34,915 nt of DNA, taken from a virus. The notes below the pieces were generated by a model that worked only from the letters and a program-made list of their open reading frames with translations, had not been told where the DNA came from and did no database searches. Both the position numbers and the translations under genes were made by a program. The stretch is taken from the IMG/VR virus record IMGVR_UViG_3300034418_003657, positions 1 through 34,915 of that record; one strand, written 5' to 3'. This document shows positions 1 to 4,921 of this stretch, piece after piece. The first letter of the stretch is position 1. Every line of letters starts with the position of its first letter.

Positions 1-145
1 CGTCCATCGGCGAGTTGTATATCGCCGGGTCATAGTTACCTTGTACCAAATGTTCTAACACGCGGGTCATTCCTCCCGTAAGCAAAGCTTGTGCTCTGTA
101 GGCACGAGTGTATACTTGCTTCTGCCTGCTCGCAAGAGCAGTGAT
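1..145 (-). CDS. 5' part of a virion-side protein gene, runs off left edge
   Basis: On the minus strand the frame is open from the left edge to beyond 145 and reads as plausible protein, including LASRQKQVYTRAYRAQ and YNSPMD. The genome's usual leader AGGAGAATCA lies just upstream, but the codon in start position (143-145) is ATC, not ATG. Other in-frame candidates are a GTG at 167-169 and an ATG at 68-70, the latter with a Shine-Dalgarno almost touching it. If the window is circular, this fragment joins the gene at the right edge in frame and supplies its first 48 codons. I do not recognise a domain. The open frame is seen directly; the start site and the join are inference. Confidence 0.55.
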   Translation of the reverse strand, partial: MTALASRQKQVYTRAYRAQALLTGGMTRVLEHLVQGNYDPAIYNSPMD

Positions 146-183
146 GTTTGATTCTCCTCGTAGGGCCACAGGCCCTTTCCCCG

Positions 184-210
184 CCCCCGCCAACTGCGGG
201 GGTTCTTTTT
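184..210 (+). terminator. rho-independent terminator
   Basis: A perfect 7-bp GC stem (CCCCCGC at 184-190, GCGGGGG at 196-202) closes a 5-nt loop and is followed by TTCTTTTT. The T-tract is on the plus strand, so it would stop rightward transcripts entering from the left edge and shield the early promoter region. No plus-strand gene precedes it in the window. Confidence 0.75.
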
Positions 211-227
211 ATCTAACTGTGTCTAAG

Positions 228-481
228 ATTTGACAATAACTATTTTGATTTTTACAAATATTTTTAGCATAGCGTTCCCTCCTCTTGTTTATTTATGCGT
301 GCGAGAAGGGTGGGGGCCGATACCAGAAAGGGAGAAGTTCTGGCGTTTCCTTTGAGCTTGTCACTGTCAGCCATGCTCTTCAGGTACGGGCTGTTTAAGG
401 TCGCCGCGCCGACCCGGCCCCCGCAGTTATGTTATCAAATTTGACAAAGGTGATTTGAATTTTTTACTAGAAATTTGACAA
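228..481. repeat. three copies of ATTTGACAA in the divergent control region
   Basis: The 9-mer ATTTGACAA occurs at 228-236, 439-447 and 473-481, all on the plus strand and in A/T-rich sequence. Each contains TTGACA, the sigma-70 -35 consensus. The first is followed at 17 nt by TACAAA (253-258), and the second at 18 nt by TACTAG (465-470), so two may be weak promoters. They could instead be operator sites. Position between divergent transcription units supports a regulatory role; the exact role is inference. Confidence 0.4.
312..422. ncRNA. candidate structured RNA (multi-helix fold)
   Basis: A GC-rich block sits between A/T-rich flanks and can fold into four helices. P1 is 8 bp (312-319 with 415-422). 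P2 is 6 bp (323-328 with 338-343, 9-nt loop). P3 is 5 bp (368-372 with 389-393). P4 is 5 bp (399-403 with 410-414, 6-nt loop) and abuts P1 so the two could stack. No open frame in this block looks coding. I cannot match it to a known RNA class: it lacks tRNA or tmRNA loop signatures. The strand is undetermined. All pairs are Watson-Crick, but with one sequence there is no covariation support. Confidence 0.35.
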
Positions 482-541
482 CTGTGGTTTGTAACTGCGA
501 AACACTGTTATTGCCTCCGCCTGCATCGCCGCAATATTCTT

Positions 542-562
542 GGGGGGTGGGGGGTGGTGGGG
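542..562 (+). other. G-run with quadruplex potential
   Basis: The plus strand has G6-T-G6-T-G2-T-G4. Two-tetrad quadruplexes can form. A canonical three-tetrad one is not available because only three tracts reach three or more G. It lies about 55 nt upstream of the -10 box, so it could affect promoter activity or DNA opening. Function is speculative. Confidence 0.3.
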
Positions 563-613
563 TCTGCAAAACCGCCAAACCAATCGGCAGGCTCAGAGGC
601 TAAATACCTATTA

Positions 614-622
614 TGTTATAAT
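614..622 (+). promoter_or_regulatory. extended -10 sigma-70 promoter
   Basis: TGTTATAAT matches the extended -10 consensus TGnTATAAT exactly (TATAAT at 617-622). No good -35 lies at 16-18 nt upstream, which is normal for extended -10 promoters. Transcription would begin near 628-630, with the first copy of the 21-bp palindrome in the leader before the first gene's ribosome binding site. This is the best candidate promoter for the whole rightward gene array. Confidence 0.7.
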
Positions 623-659
623 GTAAGTGTTGGTTGGGAGAACGCCTAGCCAACAACGT

Positions 660-682
660 GTTTGCGACATGGTGTCGCAAAC
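660..682. repeat. 21-bp palindrome family, copy 1
   Basis: Arms TTTGCGACA (661-669) and TGTCGCAAA (673-681) flank a TGG spacer, and a G-C pair at 660/682 extends the stem. It lies in the leader of the first early gene, about 30 nt after the predicted transcription start. This suits either an operator or an RNA hairpin controlling translation. Copy 5 is the exact inverted version of this copy, including the spacer (CCA). Confidence 0.8.
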
Positions 683-713
683 GCTTCAACCACAACCTGA
701 AGGAGAGTCAATC

Positions 714-1124
714 ATGACTAACAAATCACAAATCGTTGCGCTTTACGGCGAGTTACTTGCAACAAGTTTGAAACTAGACAGTTTGCTGGAGAAAGAACTC
801 AGAGGGGGAAGCTTCTTGCCTGATTCGCTCATTGCACAACTCGCAGAAGAACACGCGAGGCAATACGATTGCTTCTTTGCCACAGGCGAGAATGGTGCTT
901 ACCACTTCTACACCAGCGAGGAATCAACATCAGCCAATCGTCACGACGCCGCCGAGCGCAAATGGCAACGCTGTATTGCCAAGTTTCACAACATCAAGAA
1001 AAGCAACCGAGGCGGCGCACGCAAGACCGAGGCCAAACCCGAGTGGCAGAAGCTGGGCGATGCGGTTCTCAAACTCAAGAAAGCCGAGATTGACCGGCTC
1101 ATGAAATACATTGGTCGGGCCTAA
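714..1124 (+). CDS. hypothetical early protein
   Basis: A 136-residue protein that I do not recognise. The ATG at 714 is chosen over the longer frame from 627 because AAGGAGAGTCAATC sits immediately before it. The upstream extension would also run through the promoter start region and the palindrome. The N-terminal third is helical and acidic or neutral. The C-terminal third is basic (KKSNRGGARK, then LKLKKAEIDRLMKYIG) and could bind nucleic acid. It is the first gene after the extended -10 promoter and is followed by a palindrome copy and a strong terminator. Early-expressed, possibly host-takeover, is inference from position only. Confidence 0.8.
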   Translation: MTNKSQIVALYGELLATSLKLDSLLEKELRGGSFLPDSLIAQLAEEHARQYDCFFATGENGAYHFYTSEESTSANRHDAAERKWQRCIAKFHNIKKSNRGGARKTEAKPEWQKLGDAVLKLKKAEIDRLMKYIGRA

Positions 1125-1127
1125 ACC

Positions 1128-1148
1128 TTTGCGACAACCTGTCGCAAA
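1128..1148. repeat. 21-bp palindrome family, copy 2
   Basis: Arms TTTGCGACA (1128-1136) and TGTCGCAAA (1140-1148) flank an ACC spacer. It begins 3 nt after the stop codon of the preceding gene and directly precedes the terminator at 1156. Confidence 0.8.
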
Positions 1149-1155
1149 CAACCTT

Positions 1156-1182
1156 GGGGCGCTTCGGCGCCCCTTTTCTTTT
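1156..1182 (+). terminator. strong rho-independent terminator
   Basis: GGGGCGC (1156-1162) pairs with GCGCCCC (1167-1173) around a TTCG tetraloop and is followed by TTTTCTTTT. It separates the first early gene from the small genes that follow. The next ribosome binding site starts at the end of the T-tract, so downstream expression needs readthrough, antitermination or another promoter. Confidence 0.9.
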
Positions 1183-1193
1183 GGAGAATCATC

Positions 1194-1349
1194 ATGTTCT
1201 TAATCCGTATCGAAGATGCCGGCGTTATTCGTGAGTACAAAGCCAACACCTACTATGACGCCATCACGCTGTTCCATGCGCTCACCAGCAAATTCCACTT
1301 CATTCAACTGTGGAGTGGTATCGAGCTTCTTCAATCCTACAAAGCCTAA
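1194..1349 (+). CDS. hypothetical small protein (51 aa)
   Basis: ATG at 1194 follows the leader TTGGAGAATCATC, the stereotyped ribosome binding site of this genome. The product begins MFLIRIEDAGVIREYKANTY and ends in LLQSYKA. It has the look of a compact beta-alpha phage protein, with no recognised family. It sits between the terminator and the next small gene, 10 nt apart. Coding is supported by the leader and tight spacing; function is unknown. Confidence 0.65.
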   Translation: MFLIRIEDAGVIREYKANTYYDAITLFHALTSKFHFIQLWSGIELLQSYKA

Positions 1350-1359
1350 GGAGACTTTC

Positions 1360-1497
1360 ATGCGTACCAACGTGTTCTACGTTCGTGACTCACTTCGCGC
1401 CCATGGCCTAGCGTATTGTCTGTACCGGCGTTATAGCCTGTGGTCAATCTTCGTTGCTTGGCGTCTGCTCAAGCGGCAAGACCAGCAGTACATCTAA
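1360..1497 (+). CDS. hypothetical small basic protein (45 aa)
   Basis: The start at 1360 is chosen because TAAGGAGA lies just upstream. A longer open frame from 1216 would overlap the previous gene almost entirely. The protein is rich in Arg, Tyr and Trp, with a short hydrophobic stretch (LWSIFVAWRLL) that could be membrane-associated or an amphipathic helix. I do not recognise it. It is part of the run of small early genes with uniform leaders. Confidence 0.6.
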   Translation: MRTNVFYVRDSLRAHGLAYCLYRRYSLWSIFVAWRLLKRQDQQYI

Positions 1498-1521
1498 TCA
1501 ACCTACTTAGGAGATTCAACC

Positions 1522-1677
1522 ATGTCTAAAACCTACAAAGACCTCGTGCAGTTCAAAGCCAAGCAAGACGCCAAGACCGCCAAGCCACGCAAGCATGGCG
1601 CCCGATACAAGCGTGAGCAGGTACAAAAGCGTGAGTGGAAGTCTGCCCTTGAGTATCGCCTTGGGAAAGACGACTGA
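1522..1677 (+). CDS. hypothetical small Lys/Arg-rich protein (51 aa)
   Basis: ATG at 1522 follows TTAGGAGATTCAACC. The product is highly basic (about a third Lys or Arg) with few hydrophobic residues, which suggests nucleic-acid binding or a disordered peptide. It ends 2 nt before palindrome copy 3, the same gene-end placement as copy 2. No family is recognised. Confidence 0.65.
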   Translation: MSKTYKDLVQFKAKQDAKTAKPRKHGARYKREQVQKREWKSALEYRLGKDD

Positions 1678-1679
1678 GC

Positions 1680-1700
1680 TTTGCGACAACCTGTCGCAAA
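1680..1700. repeat. 21-bp palindrome family, copy 3
   Basis: Arms TTTGCGACA (1680-1688) and TGTCGCAAA (1692-1700) flank an ACC spacer, identical to copy 2. It lies immediately downstream of a stop codon and just left of the candidate origin. The 3' flank (CGCTT) is shared with copy 1. Confidence 0.8.
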
Positions 1701-1728
1701 CGCTTGTGTACAACGTGTTGGTGATATA

Positions 1729-2061
1729 CCCACTTTTGTGTCAAATCTGGACAATAGTCCACTTTTGTCTGGGCTGGACACACAAGTGGGTCACTCAAAC
1801 TCCGCGCCAGTATTGGCGCTGTCCACTTTAGCGTCCTAACTATAATATATTATTTATTATTTATTATTATTATTATAGGGCTTCTAGACTTCTGGACACT
1901 TTTTACTTTGTGTTTGTCCGGCGTGCTTGTTTCCAAAAAAGCTATTATAGTTGGGACACTACTACCCAAACCCCGCATGTTTACTCGTTCTCTGCTGACC
2001 CACTTTAGTGTCCAGTTGAGATAAAAGTGGACATCGCAGGGAAAAAGTGGACACTTTTTAC
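1729..2061. other. candidate replication origin: iteron-like repeats plus A/T-rich tract
   Basis: This 330-nt stretch has no convincing gene. It carries repeated CCACTTT/AAAGTGG-TGTC motifs in both orientations at 1729-1742, 1757-1772, 1776-1790 (inverted), 1820-1836, 1999-2015 and 2023-2033 (inverted), plus a perfect palindrome at 2042-2059 (AAAAAGTG-GA-CACTTTTT). The 14-mer TGGACACTTTTTAC occurs identically at 1893-1906 and 2048-2061. In the middle, 1841-1877 is 37 nt of pure A/T, like a DNA unwinding element. Iterons beside an unwinding element are typical of phage and plasmid origins. A cluster of operators for the adjacent gene is the alternative. Confidence 0.55.
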
Positions 2062-2082
2062 AATCACATCGAGAGGTATCTT

Positions 2083-2601
2083 ATGAAACTGTGTGACCAA
2101 TGCAACCAGCAAAAACCGCCCGATGCGTTCAAACGCAGGGCATCACTCGCACAATCTCGTGCGTGGACTAAGAACCCAGCCATGCGAATACGCCTTGAGT
2201 ACGAGAGCGCTGTGTGTAACGAGTGTGCAAGAACCCACACCAGACCCACGATGTCACTCTCGCCTGCCGAGGCACGCAAGCGTATGCACAACGAGGGCAA
2301 GACCGAGTTGGAAATCAGCGAGACTCTGAAGCGTATGCGTAAGTCTGCGCTCGACAGTAAGCGCATGACCATATTAAAGAACAGGCAAGCCATGTTCGCC
2401 GAGACTTACACCAACATGGCTAAACAACTGGACAGGGAGAAAAAGCGTGCCATGCGTGCGCCTGACCTTGTGCGGCTAGACGAATTAAAGCGTGCGAATG
2501 AAATATTCAAGCGCCTAAAGAATGAAGGGAAGAAAGTACCCATGCGCTGGGAAGATCTTCTCTCAAAGAAGTTTGCTACAAGGTGTAGCAAACACGATTG
2601 A
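2083..2601 (+). CDS. zinc-ribbon-like basic protein beside the candidate origin
   Basis: A 172-residue protein with two CxxC pairs (C4/C7 and C45/C48), consistent with a zinc ribbon. A long Lys/Arg-rich, mostly helical remainder follows. ATG at 2083 is preceded by GAGAGG; a GTG-initiated extension from inside the repeats is less likely. It lies directly downstream of the repeat array, so it may bind those repeats or act at the origin; this is inference from position. The last codons overlap palindrome copy 6, whose sequence encodes the C-terminal residues around FATRCSK. It does not match a replication initiator family that I know. Confidence 0.75.
   Translation: MKLCDQCNQQKPPDAFKRRASLAQSRAWTKNPAMRIRLEYESAVCNECARTHTRPTMSLSPAEARKRMHNEGKTELEISETLKRMRKSALDSKRMTILKNRQAMFAETYTNMAKQLDREKKRAMRAPDLVRLDELKRANEIFKRLKNEGKKVPMRWEDLLSKKFATRCSKHD
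2571..2593. repeat. 21-bp palindrome family, copy 6 (compensated variant)
   Basis: Arms TTTGCTACA (2572-2580) and TGTAGCAAA (2584-2592) flank AGG, with an outer G-C pair. It differs from the other copies by one base in each arm (G to T on the left, C to A on the right), and the two changes keep the pairing. This compensatory change suggests the symmetry itself is selected. The element overlaps the 3' end of the zinc-ribbon gene. Confidence 0.75.
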
Positions 2602-2658
2602 CACCCGTACAGAGGGAGTCAGTTGTTTAACGCAGTACTTTTTTAAGGAGAATCAACC

Positions 2659-2844
2659 ATGACTAACAAGTACAAAGCCCTAACGCAAGAGCAATGCGCT
2701 CTTTTAAAGACAGTAGAGGCTAAACCATTTGAAGGTAAACCTTTGCGACAGACTGTCGCAAACAGGTACAAGACCGATGCCGAGGCGAGTGTGGCTTGGT
2801 CACGCCTGAAGTCCGAGTGTGTTCTTTTGAAGAAAGCGAGGTGA
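2659..2844 (+). CDS. hypothetical protein containing an in-frame palindrome (61 aa)
   Basis: ATG at 2659 follows AAGGAGAATCAACC. The small, basic, helical protein starts MTNKYKALTQEQCALLKTVE. Palindrome copy 4 lies within the coding sequence and is translated as part of PLRQTVANR (about residues 28-36). The residues after it (KTDAEASVAWSRLKSECVLL) look like an ordinary helix, so the palindrome may have inserted into an older gene without breaking the frame. Function is unknown. Confidence 0.7.
   Translation: MTNKYKALTQEQCALLKTVEAKPFEGKPLRQTVANRYKTDAEASVAWSRLKSECVLLKKAR
2742..2762. repeat. 21-bp palindrome family, copy 4 (inside a gene)
   Basis: Arms TTTGCGACA (2742-2750) and TGTCGCAAA (2754-2762) flank GAC. 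It is the only copy wholly inside a coding sequence. Its 21-nt length keeps the frame and adds seven codons. Confidence 0.8.
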
Positions 2845-2848
2845 TGTG

Positions 2849-3301
2849 ATGAAGATACGAGACTGGGTGTTAGTGAATGAAGAAACAAACGAGCCGGTGC
2901 CTGTGGGCGCAAGCATTACGAGCTTTCGTGGCGAGCCAACCAAACTCATGGGGGGTATGCCCCCACACAAGCCATCAAGTACTGGGCGTGTGTGGGTGAA
3001 AGACGCTGACTCGTTCCCAAGTATTAGTGAGTTCTTTCCAAGCGTGTTTGGTTTGAAGTGGGTTAAACAAGAAAGCGAGCCGTTAAGAAAGGAGAGTGAT
3101 GGCATGAAGACTTACGAGTTGTGCGTGGTGACTAAAGAGTACCGCTACATAACAGTCGAAGCGGCGAGTGAGCAAGACGCTATCGACATGGGTTGGGACA
3201 AGGTAGCGGCTGGAGACTTATTTGAAGATGAAGCCACAGACAACGACACAGATATTTATTTAGAAGGCGAGGTAACGCCAGCCAAAGGAGGTGTGAAATG
3301 A
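2849..3301 (+). CDS. hypothetical phage protein, two-part
   Basis: A 150-residue product. ATG at 2849 has GAGGTG upstream and overlaps the preceding stop region; a GTG at 2846 is an alternative. The first 75 residues (DWVLVNEETNEPV, TSFRGE, SSTGRVWV, EFFPSVFGLKW) resemble a small protein type I associate with phages, without known function. The last 65 residues begin at an internal ATG (3104) with its own AGGAGAG leader. They form a second unit with an EAASEQDA motif typical of small phage beta-alpha proteins. One fused protein plus a shorter internally initiated product is possible. The stop overlaps the next start (ATGA). Confidence 0.75.
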   Translation: MKIRDWVLVNEETNEPVPVGASITSFRGEPTKLMGGMPPHKPSSTGRVWVKDADSFPSISEFFPSVFGLKWVKQESEPLRKESDGMKTYELCVVTKEYRYITVEAASEQDAIDMGWDKVAAGDLFEDEATDNDTDIYLEGEVTPAKGGVK

Positions 3302-3480
3302 AAGTGTGGATTGTGTGTAGACCATGCGATGACCCGTATTACGAAGGGCATCCGACAGGGCTAGTGTTTACTGACAAAGAGAAAGCCGAAGCCTATCTCA
3401 GGGATAGGAATGGAGAGCCTGAAGATACAAAAGAGTATCTGAACTCAGCGTTGTATTTGGAAGAAGGAGAACTGCAATGA
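3298..3480 (+). CDS. hypothetical small protein (60 aa)
   Basis: It starts at an ATGA overlap with the previous gene, preceded by AAAGGAGGTG, an excellent ribosome binding site. The product begins MKVWIVCRPCDDPYYEGHPT and contains VFTDKEKAEAYLRDR, a pattern of small phage proteins with an alpha-beta fold. It ends with an acidic tail. No function is assigned. Translational coupling with its neighbours is likely. Confidence 0.75.
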   Translation: MKVWIVCRPCDDPYYEGHPTGLVFTDKEKAEAYLRDRNGEPEDTKEYLNSALYLEEGELQ

Positions 3481-3785
3481 AACTACAGAAAGTATTGCCG
3501 CTACAAAACAATCGTACCAAGCCTAAAGGTGCTTGGCCCCTAACTCGAATGGTATGCCGCTGGCATATAAAGCGCCCACAACCTTGGACATGTGCGCAAG
3601 AACACGAGGAGCGTGTTCGCAAGAACTGGCGTTGGCGTTTGCTTGATGCCATGTGGGAGAACAGAAATGCTCAGTTGTCGCAGTGCGTGCCGTTTGCTTT
3701 GTACAAATGGAAAGCGTTTGGGTTCGATGGTGAACACCAACCCGTGTGGACAATCGCTGATTACTTGAAAGGGGGTGTGAAATGA
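3477..3785 (+). CDS. hypothetical Trp/Arg-rich protein (102 aa)
   Basis: ATGA overlap with the preceding gene and GAAGGAG upstream support this start. The product is basic, with many Trp and Arg residues (KRPQPWTCAQEHEERVRKNW, then WRWRLLDAMWENR). Two separate cysteines do not make a clear zinc site. It belongs to the same coupled cluster. Not recognised. Confidence 0.7.
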   Translation: MKLQKVLPLQNNRTKPKGAWPLTRMVCRWHIKRPQPWTCAQEHEERVRKNWRWRLLDAMWENRNAQLSQCVPFALYKWKAFGFDGEHQPVWTIADYLKGGVK

Positions 3786-3919
3786 CTAGAACAGAACTTG
3801 GTGAGTTGTTGGACAAGCTAGAGCTTGATACAGGTTTGCGCTTTGACTACGGCGAATCTTTTGAAGGGGTGCAGTACATACGCTTTGAAGTTGAAGAGGA
3901 GGACGAAGATGAAGATTGA
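3782..3919 (+). CDS. hypothetical acidic micro-protein (45 aa)
   Basis: ATGA overlap with the previous gene and GGGGGTG upstream indicate a coupled start at 3782. The product begins MTRTELGELLDKLELDTG and ends in a strongly acidic tail (EEEDEDED). Such acidic phage peptides sometimes mimic DNA, but nothing here proves it. The next gene starts inside its 3' end in another frame. Confidence 0.55.
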   Translation: MTRTELGELLDKLELDTGLRFDYGESFEGVQYIRFEVEEEDEDED

Positions 3920-4085
3920 AGTGAACGTGACCATAACTGTGGAGTCATCGAGCATTTGGCAGTATCAGTTGTTCGATGCGATGCAGAACATCGGGGCGTC
4001 AATCATGAACAACCCCGAGTTTAACCAAGGCAAAGGTGACAGCAACTACTACGCCTACGAGTACACAATGAAAGGAGTCGAGTGA
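3909..4085 (+). CDS. hypothetical small protein (58 aa)
   Basis: The start at 3909 is preferred over the longer open frame from 3825 because GAGGAGGA lies 6-8 nt upstream and the long form would overlap the previous gene heavily. The product begins MKIEVNVTITVESSSIWQYQ, a beta-strand start followed by a helix (LFDAMQNIGASIMNN). It ends at a TGATG junction with the next gene. Not recognised. Confidence 0.65.
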   Translation: MKIEVNVTITVESSSIWQYQLFDAMQNIGASIMNNPEFNQGKGDSNYYAYEYTMKGVE

Positions 4086-4309
4086 TGAAACCACAACAGT
4101 TGTCAGAAACGCTCAAGCAAATACATGAAGCGCATGAGCGAAAGGAAGAGAATTACTTGAAGCTACTCAAGATGTGCCTCAGGCATATCGAGCCTGAGCA
4201 AGTGCAACCTTGGCAGGTGTTGGAGTTACGCAAGAGGCGCAACGACTTAGTTGCGGCGATAAAGCAGCTTATCAACGAGAAGGAGAAACAAAATGAAATG
4301 GTTGCTTGA
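4085..4309 (+). CDS. hypothetical helical protein (74 aa)
   Basis: ATG at 4085 overlaps the previous stop (TGATG), with AAAGGAG upstream. The product is highly charged and all-helical, with probable coiled-coil segments (SETLKQIHEAHERKEENYLK, VLELRKRRNDLVAAIKQL). It overlaps the start of the next small membrane gene by 17 nt. Function is unknown. Confidence 0.65.
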   Translation: MKPQQLSETLKQIHEAHERKEENYLKLLKMCLRHIEPEQVQPWQVLELRKRRNDLVAAIKQLINEKEKQNEMVA

Positions 4310-4421
4310 GTTTTTCTGTTGTGAAAACTGGAAAGAGTTTGCTGTGGTCATGGTGCTTGCATCAGTAGCAATGCTCATCTTCTGGTTTACGTTGGCGCTG
4401 GTGTTTGCGCTGTTTGGATAG
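4293..4421 (+). CDS. small single-pass membrane protein (42 aa)
   Basis: ATG at 4293 is preceded by AGAAGGAG. After a short polar start with two cysteines (FFCCENWKEF) comes a continuous hydrophobic segment from about residue 17 to 41 (VVMVLASVAMLIFWFTLALV), a clear transmembrane helix. The stop codon abuts palindrome copy 5. Small phage membrane proteins can act on the envelope or in exclusion; there is no specific evidence here, and no lysis cassette surrounds it. Confidence 0.6.
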   Translation: MKWLLEFFCCENWKEFAVVMVLASVAMLIFWFTLALVFALFG

Positions 4422-4443
4422 TTTGCGACACCATGTCGCAAAC
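4421..4443. repeat. 21-bp palindrome family, copy 5
   Basis: Arms TTTGCGACA (4422-4430) and TGTCGCAAA (4434-4442) flank CCA, with an outer G-C pair. It begins within the stop codon of the membrane protein gene and precedes the next ribosome binding site by about 10 nt. It is the exact reverse complement of copy 1. No further copy is seen to the right. Confidence 0.8.
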
Positions 4444-4463
4444 ATTTTAATAAGGAGAGTCAA

Positions 4464-4910
4464 ATGACTAACGAAAATAATGAGTACGCTGAAGCTTATG
4501 CCGAAGCACTTGGTGTATCAACCAGCAGTATCGACCTCACCAATGACACGCTTGCCGCATTGCGCTCAGAGATAAACCAACTGCGTGCAGAGGTGCTGGG
4601 CTTGCGTGAGAACGCCGTTGAGTTGGCGGGTATTGCTTTCAATGAGCAGAGGTATGGCGAATGGTTTGAAGCTAACTTTGTCGGGCGCCTCGATGAGATG
4701 GTGGAAACAATGGTCAGTGACAAGGTTGAGTACCTCGTTGACGATGACTACATCAACTCAAGGGTTGACCTCAGCGAGCATGACGTTGCTGAGTACGTTG
4801 ACACCGATGCGATTGCTCGTGATGTGCTGAGTGACAGCAACCTCGAAGATAAGATTCAGGTGATGATTAATGAATCTATTGACGGGCTTGAAGTACAGAT
4901 AACTCGATAA
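4464..4910 (+). CDS. hypothetical acidic coiled-coil protein (148 aa)
   Basis: ATG at 4464 follows AAGGAGAGTCAA. Residues about 25-55 form a leucine-heptad coiled coil (LAALRSEINQLRAEVLGLRE). The C-terminal half is very acidic with repeated D/E/V-rich segments (VDDDYINSR, YVDTDAIARDVL). It may oligomerise, but its function is unknown. It opens the run of larger genes with identical leaders. Confidence 0.75.
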   Translation: MTNENNEYAEAYAEALGVSTSSIDLTNDTLAALRSEINQLRAEVLGLRENAVELAGIAFNEQRYGEWFEANFVGRLDEMVETMVSDKVEYLVDDDYINSRVDLSEHDVAEYVDTDAIARDVLSDSNLEDKIQVMINESIDGLEVQITR

Positions 4911-4921
4911 GGAGAATCATC

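Noticed and set aside
312-422. tRNA or tmRNA in the structured block
   Set aside because: The helix order is suggestive, but there is no T-loop, anticodon loop or CCA-type end.
542-562. Canonical three-tetrad G-quadruplex
   Set aside because: Only three tracts have three or more G, so only weaker two-tetrad forms are possible.
627-713. N-terminal extension of the first early gene (start at 627)
   Set aside because: It would begin at the predicted transcription start and translate the palindrome; the ATG at 714 has an ideal Shine-Dalgarno.
930-1151. Minus-strand frame of 73 codons
   Set aside because: It lies wholly opposite a plus-strand gene with a good leader and has no ribosome binding site of its own.
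1216-1359. Longer form of the 45-residue protein starting at 1216
   Set aside because: It would overlap almost the entire preceding small gene, while the ATG at 1360 has its own TAAGGAGA leader.
660-4443. Repeats as a CRISPR array
   Set aside because: Spacing is irregular (hundreds to over a thousand bases), units are perfect short palindromes, and genes lie between them.
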